DNA from: Dunaliella salina | Taxonomy: Eukaryota > Chlorophyta > Chlorophyceae > Chlamydomonadales > Dunaliellaceae | NCBI GenBank assembly: GCA_002284615.2 | Contig: MU069617.1 | Location: forward strand, 168,036-179,640 | Direction: 5' to 3' | Length of the DNA: 11,605 bases | Shown here: in pieces, positions 1 to 11,605 of the stretch | Position numbering within the stretch: the first letter of the stretch is position 1 | Layout: every line of letters begins with the position of its first letter | Position numbers and translations under genes: made by a program | The notes under the pieces: generated by a model | Databases searched by the model: none | Seen by the model: only the letters and a program-made list of their open reading frames with translations | What the model was told of the DNA's origin: nothing

Positions 1-760
1 CCACCCTGGCCACCCCAAACCTCCCTTACAGCAAGACACACAGCTGTGGCCCATCCACCTGACCACTCTCATCCCACCCGTGAGTCAAGTCCACCTTACC
101 TGAGCGCCCCCCTTCACTCCTACTCCACCTAGCAACTTCTGGACCTCCACCGCCAATCTGGGGGGACAACTTGGCTCACTACCCCTACTGACCCCTCGTG
201 CATTCGACACGTTCATACCAACACCAGCGCAGCGCCCTCCGTGCAGGTGACACCGTTGCCCAGCCAGCCACGCCCGCCTGCCCTCCCAGATTATTCTGTC
301 GCCCCAAGACCCCACATGGCCACACTACACCACGCCACCCACCATACACCCCTTACCCTGACAAACAATGGGTGCAACTTCCACCCCGGCAAAGCCCTTC
401 TTGATGGGTGCACAGATATTGGCCTGGTGTCCCAGCATGCAGCGCAGCAGCATGGTCTCAACTACCGCCCAACCACCACCACTTTCAACTCAAGCGGAGG
501 CAAAGCCCACAAACCCCTCGGTCAAGTGGACGCACCCATCGTGGCCACCATCCAAGCTGCAGCTGATGCTACAGCCACCACCTTCACCCCTGCCGCTACC
601 ACCTTCTATGTGGTCAAGCACCTGAGCCCTAACATCCACTTCCTCCTCCCAAGTGCTGCCCATGGTTGACCCTCTCACTAACACCCTCCACTTCCGCCCA
701 GACCCCAACAATCCACAACACTTCAGCACCGTTCCCATCTGCGCCTCCGCCCCACTTGGC
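1..760 (+). pseudogene. Ty3/gypsy-like polyprotein fragment with a broken retropepsin domain
   Basis: Frame 1 is open from the window edge to 669 except for one TAG at 130-132. The first 110 or so codons are Pro/Thr/His-rich, like a linker. Codons near 391-430 read KALLDGCTDIGLVSQ, which resembles the active-site strand of retroviral-type aspartic proteases (hydrophobic-hydrophobic-D-[ST]-G). Here D (403) is followed directly by G (406), so the middle residue of the triad is missing. A segment near 600-650 (FYVVKHLSPNIHFLL) resembles the C-terminal strands of the domain. After the TGA at 667-669 the similarity continues in frame 2 (DPLTNTLHFRPDP), showing a frameshift near 655-665. The stop, the frameshift and the damaged triad make this a dead copy. 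The retropepsin assignment is by motif only. Similarity ends near 760, where an oppositely oriented fragment begins. Confidence 0.65.
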
Positions 761-775
761 TCTGCTTTGACGGCA

Positions 776-829
776 AGGGATGGAGGCTGCGTTGAGAGGG
801 CGATAATCCACACAGAATCTCACCCCTGC
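776..829 (-). pseudogene. Ty3/gypsy-like reverse transcriptase N-terminal motif, inverted fragment
   Basis: On the minus strand this stretch reads GVRFCVDYRPLNAAS. That is a close match to the [WR]RFCVDYRxLN motif at the start of the RT domain in Ty3/gypsy elements. Just upstream in the element's direction, another frame reads IIPKGQG, resembling the VPKKDG that normally precedes this motif, so a one-base frameshift probably lies near 825-830. Downstream (below 776) the expected DRYPLPRID-type continuation is absent. It lies tail to tail with the plus-strand retropepsin fragment, so the two are rearranged pieces rather than one intact element. The motif is short but specific. Confidence 0.6.
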
Positions 830-1162
830 CCTTTGGGGATTATCATACAAACAGGACAAGCTCTTCCGCAACTTCATCTGACACCAATTTCTGTCCCCTT
901 GACTGGCACTTGCTACAAAGAACCTGGACACTTGGGATAGAAATAGTGCCTCGCTGCCAAACCTCAAGAGGTCACACACACCGCCACAATGATGGCATGC
1001 TGCTGCCCTCCACTATCATCAAAGACAACAACAGCAACCACCATTCTCAGGTTTTCTGCACCTTTGTTGACCAAGGATTAAAATATAGCGATAATATTCC
1101 TGAATGATCCCTCTCACACCCCTCACACCACACATGTAAATGTCCTGGAAACATGAAACAGT
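830..1162. other. Stretch without a recognisable gene
   Basis: Short overlapping frames occur on both strands but none resembles a known domain. Part may be decayed sequence upstream of the inverted RT motif, and part may be the degraded 5' portion of the following LINE. I see no endonuclease-domain motif here. Confidence 0.5.
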
Positions 1163-2185
1163 ATGCACGCCATGCCACGCGGCGAGGCTGCTCTCTCCCA
1201 CCTGTCTGCCACAGAGAGCTCTTGTGCTACAAAAACTGCGCTTTTAGATCACCTTAATGGCTCCCCTGCCAGGGAGGCCATTGAGAACATTGCCGACGAA
1301 ATCGTTAGTTTCATCGAAGAGTGCCACAAGGTGGCTCTGCAGGTGTGCACCAAAATTAAGCTCACAACCTCTGAACACTTCAGGATCAGGATGATCAGCA
1401 GCCTTTGCAAATCACTCTGCAACAAAATCAAATCTGTCCGCCATGAGCAATACATCTTGCCCCAGGCCACCCTGTCCCTCACCTTTGATGAAGTCCTGGT
1501 CCTTAACCGTCATAACCCCAATCTTCAGGGCAATACTCTTCGTCCAATGCTTCTCTCGCCCAGATATAACATCCACTTTTCCTGACTCAAACAGCGCTTC
1601 ACGGCCTCTGCCACCATTGGAGACTGTCCTCCAAGCCCAGCAAAAGGATCTCAAGGAGCAAATCAACAAAATAGACTCAGACTACAGTGCCCAGTGCCAC
1701 ATCAGAGCACAAAGACGCCAGAAGAGGAAAATTGCAAGCACGCGGCTCAAGGCTTGTCCAGGATGCTCCCTCTCAAGCCCAAGTACTCAGACCCTGACTT
1801 AGGCGAAGTACAGACTGACCCGAGCAAAATAGCCGGTATTGTGGAAAAGTTTTACACTGACAGCATGGCTGCCCCTAGCATCAAAACTGGAGCTTATCTT
1901 CCATCTGACCCAAAGCCAGACGCAAGTACCCCTGGATGGACCGATAGAACGAGGACCACTTCCTCGTTGAAATTCCCATCACACAGGCCAAGAATGATAC
2001 CCAAAGCAAGGGAAAATGGCTTCACAGCTCCATCCTAGGCAGTTGCTCCTTCCCGGACTGCATCCAATCCCTCACAAATAATGAGACCCCTGGACCAGAT
2101 GGCATAGCCAATGAGCTGCTCAAACACCTGCTGCATAAATGCAAGGGATCCACCCACAAACTTTTTATCGTCATGTGGGTATTGG
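1163..2185 (+). pseudogene. LINE ORF2 remnant: linker and start of the reverse transcriptase domain
   Basis: This is part of a non-LTR retrotransposon polyprotein read in several frames. Frame 2 (1163-1585) is an alpha-helical linker-like region. Frame 3 (about 1605-1740) carries a basic, coiled-coil-like stretch (LQAQQKDLKEQINKID, then RAQRRQKRKIAS). Frame 2 resumes (about 1755-1910) with DPSKIAGIVEKFYTDSM. Frame 1 takes over from about 1921 (KYPWMDR, TAG at 1945-1947, then NEDHFLVEIPI) to TPGPDGIANELLKHLL at 2086-2133. The PGPDGI.NELLK block is the hallmark of the first RT region of LINEs. At least three frameshifts and one stop show it is inactive. No endonuclease domain is seen, so the copy is 5' truncated or eroded. 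The neighbouring 2341-3314 fragment probably comes from the same element type. Confidence 0.75.
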
Positions 2186-2335
2186 GCCCCATTCATGGCG
2201 ATTCCCATTCCATGGGTAAGTGCAAATTGATGAAGTGTCTCAAGAAACGACGTTCTGCTCGATCGCACACCCTCAAAACCCACATCGCCCGCAAATTGCA
2301 ACATCGATTTTACTCTACCAGCAGCTAGTGGCGAT
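2185..2335 (-). pseudogene. Inverted LINE fragment carrying the RT active-site (YxDD-type) segment
   Basis: Read on minus from about 2304, this encodes MLQFAGDVGFEGV, then FLETLHQFALTHGMGI. This matches the LINE pattern of an [FY]ADD active-site strand followed by a helix and an F..xHGMxI segment. The second position of the catalytic pair is changed (FAGD instead of FADD). The plus-strand LINE lacks this region entirely: it jumps from the PGPDGI block to the C-terminal region. The segment therefore appears to be an inverted internal piece. Breakpoints near 2185 and 2335 are estimates from where similarity ends. Alternatively, it could come from a separate LINE copy inserted in reverse. Confidence 0.6.
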
Positions 2336-2340
2336 CCACC

Positions 2341-3314
2341 GCTATGTTCTTGTCAACTCCAAAGCACTTTTGGCACACCAAACCCTGCCCATATGCTCTC
2401 CCTGCTAGCATGTATGCTTGTCAAATCTGGGGTACTAGATATATGAAAGAAGGTGCTGAATGGGACTGCCCTTTACAAACTGTGCACCCGTGCTTACTGA
2501 AGCGTTTCCTGGGGGTGAAGCGTACCACCCCTAACTGGTCTGTTCTTCGGGAATGTGGTCATGAGCCTTTGCAGTTTTATTGGTTCCGTGCAGCAGTCAG
2601 ATTCTACAATGCTTTGCTGCGCAGCAACAGTACTACACTTCGCAAGGTGCTGCAAGCAGATGTTGACATGAGCTGCATATCTCGTAAATGTTGGACCTCA
2701 GAGTTTTTGGCAGCATGTAATGGCTTGGACAGGTGCAATATGTTTATTTAATGTCTGCGTTCAGGGCAGCCAGTAGCACTGAAGGAGTTCGTTGTTGATT
2801 TGAGAAAAGGCTACGAGGCGTTTGGAATGCTGCTGCCTTGGCAGAGCACAATGAGCGTGTGAACAAATTAGCCAAGTATCATCACTGGGTGGCTCTCCCT
2901 TTGAAGCCTTTGGCTGCTTATGGAGCGCCCTTTTCTGTCCCTAGGTATTTACGTCTTGATTTAGGCAAGTGTATGCTGAGAAACATCGCACGCTTTCAAT
3001 TGCATGCACACACCCTAAGAGTTGAGACATCACTTTGGCAGGAGCACACTTCAGTTTGTGATAAATGTGACCTAGGAGGACTTCAAGATGAAAAACATGT
3101 TGTGTTCCTTTGTTCCTGCGGTCCTGTGTGTTCTCTTAGAAGGACTTATGAACATCTCTTTTCTGACTTCCCCTCTGCTCACAAAGTTCTTCAGGACGAG
3201 ACAGGCGCTTTTTATTACACTCAGGCTAATTATGAGGATGTCTTTTATTTCTTACAGGACCAAACTAATGAGACTTATCGTTTTATTTCTAATCTCATGG
3301 ATATTTATTCTTAG
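2341..3314 (+). pseudogene. LINE ORF2 C-terminal region with CCHC zinc finger
   Basis: Frame 1 from 2344 reads ALPASMYACQIWGTRYM, the typical segment after the RT thumb of LINEs, then a conserved-looking stretch (KRFLGVKRTTPNWSVLRE, EPLQFYWFRAAVRFYNALL). An in-frame TAA lies at 2749-2751, but frame 1 resumes (PVALKEFVVDLRK) to about 2808. A one-base shift at the AAAAGG run (2804-2810) moves the reading to frame 3 (VWNAAALAEHNERVNKLAKY). This continues through VPRYLRLDLGKCMLRNIARF and HTLRVETSLW to a CX2CX9HX4C finger at 3057-3113 (CDKC...H...C). It ends at a TAG at 3312-3314. Chlorophyte LINEs carry such a finger near the C-terminus. One stop and one frameshift are the only breaks, so this half is much better preserved than the half upstream. 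Confidence 0.85.
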
Positions 3315-3600
3315 GATGGAACAGTTCATCAGGCCGAGCAGCCAAACAACCTGGCTGAAGGTCAAACCCAATTGTAACCTTGCGACCTTGTAACCAACCC
3401 CTGCCCAACAGCTCCCCTTTGCTCAAAAGAATCTTGCACTTTTCTGTGCATCCTTCTACCACTTCTGTATGCAACAAGCTTTTACCCAACATCTCCCCTT
3501 GGCTCAAAGGATCTTGCACCTTTCTGTGCAACTTGACAGTACTTCATTGTGCATTGTTGACAAAATTTCACCATGTGCCACATAAATATTATTCTTAATT
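3315..3600 (+). other. Probable LINE 3' untranslated tail
   Basis: This sequence follows the LINE stop codon directly and contains a two-copy 81-bp repeat. No poly(A) run or obvious target-site duplication marks the element's end, so the right boundary is a guess; AT-rich sequence at 3575-3603 is one candidate. Confidence 0.4.
3404..3534 (+). repeat. Two-copy direct repeat, period 81 bp, about 50 bp conserved
   Basis: CCCAACAGCTCCCCTTTGCT at 3404 recurs as CCCAACATCTCCCCTTGGCT at 3485. Similarity continues through CTCAAA-GGATCTTGCAC and TTTCTGTGCA for about 48-50 bp with a few differences and one indel. Because 81 is a multiple of three, the minus strand stays open through both copies and shows a repeated peptide; I regard that as a by-product. 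The copies lie in the tail of the LINE. Confidence 0.85.
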
Positions 3601-4142
3601 CTTTCCCCACACCCCCAGCACCAATTAAGGGGGGGGAACGCTTGGTTGCATTCATGTTTAATTGTTGCTTTGATTGACTAACCTTTTGCATCAAGACAAC
3701 ACGCCAGGAAACAAGTCGCCAGCAGTTCATCACAGTTCATCACTCCCACTTTGCTGCACTTCACCAACACGACATCCTGCCACGCAAACGTCAACAACTA
3801 CTGAGGACATCCGACACCGACACTGCGTTGCTTCACCGAAAAGGGCTTCGCCAACAATGCTTCCTCCATAGACACGCCGCCTGCTTCACCGACACTGACC
3901 AACATGTACTTCGCTTTGCCTCTTTGTGCGTCGCCGCACTTGCTGTGCAAGCATCAACGGCCACCCAGAGCCGCCAGCAACATGACCATCCAACGCCAAT
4001 GAACATCCTCCCTTGAGCATGGTATTAAATGGAGAAGCCAAGCTGCCTCGGTTGGGAACCAAGTTAGCCGCACTGTCAGGCTGGTGCTCAGGAAATGCAG
4101 GCCCGTTGCCTTGCATATGTATCTGTGCCTGCATCTGGGGGG
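3601..4142 (+). other. Gene-free stretch with possible polypurine tract and LTR-like sequence
   Basis: No gene is recognised. At 3624-3637 the sequence is AATTAAGGGGGGGGAA, which resembles the polypurine tract just upstream of a 3' LTR. About 390 bp later there is a TATA-like TATTAAAT (4023-4030). This would fit an LTR, but no second copy is in the window and I cannot place TG...CA ends or a primer-binding site. Treat it as a hint only. Confidence 0.25.
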
Positions 4143-4143
4143 A

Positions 4144-4201
4144 ACACATCCCCAGCCTGATCAGCGCAGATCATTAGTTAGTGCGCTTCATACACGCGTC
4201 A
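4144..4201 (+). repeat. 58-bp direct repeat, left copy
   Basis: This 58-bp segment (starting ACACATCCCCAGCCTGATCA) recurs at 4921-4978 with four substitutions and no gaps. Similarity stops sharply on the left. On the right, faint scattered resemblance may continue. Confidence 0.9.
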
Positions 4202-4920
4202 GCTGTCATGCGCGTGCTCGTTGCTGTATGATTGGCGTAGCTCAAATACACTTTGAGATCATCTTCCTCAGTCAACCTGTACACTTCATCCCCGTCTTCT
4301 CTTGCTTTACAATGATTGAAACATCTGCTAGGGAACTAGCTGCAGCTGCATAAGCTGCTGCTTCTAAACTTCTTTGCCTAAGTCTTGCATCCGGTTCCTC
4401 TCATGCTTTGACCAGACATCTGAGTTGCTATGTTTTGTCCAGCCTTCTCAATAGTACTTTCTTGGATGTTTCCATAGGCTCGTCAGAGCCTAACTTGCAG
4501 TTGAGTCTAGATACTTGCAGCTGAACCCAAGCTATCAAGTGTCGATGTTGAGTGCAGCCTTGCCCTATAAGTATAATATATATATTTGCTATGATTTCTG
4601 ACTGGATTGATTCCGTGGGGTCATCTCAGTGGCCAAAACTGTTGTTTTCCCTTGGCTCTCTCTCTTGTAATCATTTGGCAAACGGCATACCTCAAGCCTG
4701 TCCAAGACTCAGAGCCTGCACGACGTCCGCGCGTGTGGTAAGTGAAGATGGGAGGAAAATAGTGCTAGGAGACCTGTTCCGCACATCCGTGTGCACACTT
4801 CGCAGTTCCTTGTGCATCAAACCCACTTAGCTGAGAACATGCAGCCCCTGCGATGCGCGTGTTAAGGCACAGGAGGCTTTCTAGCAGAAGGGGCAACAGT
4901 CATCACACACTCCTCGCACA
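4202..4920. other. Stretch between the 58-bp repeats, no gene recognised
   Basis: The longest frame is 92 codons on + (4552-4830) and resembles nothing I know. It contains an AT-rich run (4567-4590) and a strong donor-like GTAAGTGA at 4738, but I cannot find flanking exons. It may be the body of a small element bounded by the 58-bp repeats. Confidence 0.4.
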
Positions 4921-4978
4921 ACACATCCCAAGCCTGATTAGCGCAGATCATTAGTTAGCGCGCTTCATACATGCGTCA
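4921..4978 (+). repeat. 58-bp direct repeat, right copy
   Basis: This is the second copy of the segment at 4144-4201, about 93% identical, in the same orientation and 777 bp away. It lies about 55 bp beyond the probable polyadenylation signal of the minus-strand WD40 gene. Confidence 0.9.
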
Positions 4979-5032
4979 TAGAGATTGGTGTCTCACCTCA
5001 GTTTCATCCCGTCCCCTCGACCTGTGGACATG

Positions 5033-5037
5033 TTACA
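5033..5037 (-). terminator. TGTAA polyadenylation-type signal of the WD40 gene
   Basis: On the minus strand this reads TGTAA, the usual polyadenylation signal of volvocalean algae. I found no other TGTAA between it and the proposed stop codon at 5319-5321, which gives a 3' UTR of roughly 300 nt. A pentamer occurs easily by chance, so the call rests on position. Confidence 0.4.
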
Positions 5038-5318
5038 CGAACTTGCAGAAACCTGCAGACGTCTATTTTTTTTCCGGTCTGCTTCTTCTGGTGAGGCCTC
5101 TAACTTTCCAGTAGGGGTTCTTCCCAAAAGCCTACGGCCTCTATTTTTGTTTCTGAAGGGACTAGCTTTCAAAGCAGAAAGGTAAATTTGGCTATGACAC
5201 ATCACAACATATCACAATTATGACACCAGAATGACGCTGCACTGTTCGAACGGAGCTTTGCACACCCTAGCTCAGCAGGACCAGGGTGAATCAGCTCAAG
5301 AAATGGTCCTGCTGATCC

Positions 5319-11605
<6,287 letters not shown>

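Noticed and set aside
2035..2304. Whole 89-codon minus frame as a gene
   Set aside because: Only its first third resembles RT. The remainder is the antisense of the plus-strand PGPDGI region.
3295..3531. Minus-strand protein with a 27-residue repeat
   Set aside because: It is the antisense reading of the 81-bp repeat in the LINE tail, whose period happens to be a multiple of three.
4552..4830. Plus-strand exon ending at the GTAAGT near 4738
   Set aside because: The donor is strong, but there is no recognisable peptide and no partner exon.

Overview
The window looks like nuclear DNA of a eukaryote, most likely a chlorophycean green alga. The clues are mixed base composition, split genes with GTGCGC/GTGAGC-type donors and pyrimidine-rich GCAG/ACAG acceptors, a TGTAA polyadenylation-type signal, long dinucleotide microsatellites, and a LINE whose C-terminal half has the look of green-algal LINEs. 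The species assignment is inference. I see no rRNA, tRNA, CRISPR array, operon or complete bacterial-type gene.

Left part (1-3600): a graveyard of retroelements. Positions 1-760 on + hold a broken Ty3/gypsy-like polyprotein fragment with a retropepsin domain whose catalytic triad lacks a residue. It abuts an oppositely oriented fragment with a gypsy reverse-transcriptase motif (776-829, -). A LINE follows on + (1163-3314). It is broken by frameshifts and stops, lacks the RT catalytic core on +, and contains an inverted fragment (about 2185-2335, -) that looks like the missing RT active-site segment. Its 3' tail has a two-copy 81-bp repeat.

Middle (3600-5030): no gene recognised. There is a G-run of polypurine-tract type and a pair of 58-bp direct repeats 777 bp apart.

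Right part (5033-11605): the main content is a split gene on the minus strand that no single long ORF reveals. Small exons with good splice sites and matching phases join into a WD40/beta-propeller protein. The order in the gene's direction is 11605-11417, 11094-10906 (or 10913), possibly 10829-10663, 8529-8393, 7255-about 7110, 6719-6657, 6421-6307, 6018-5959 and 5461-5319 (stop). Only the 5' end lies outside the window. Introns carry repeats, a 63-bp (AC)n/36-bp (TC)n microsatellite, a transposase-type zinc-finger fragment on +, and a 131-codon open frame on +. The DNA between exons D and E is unresolved.

I found no clearly novel multi-gene system. The most valuable items are the concealed WD40 gene and the inverted RT segment inside the LINE.
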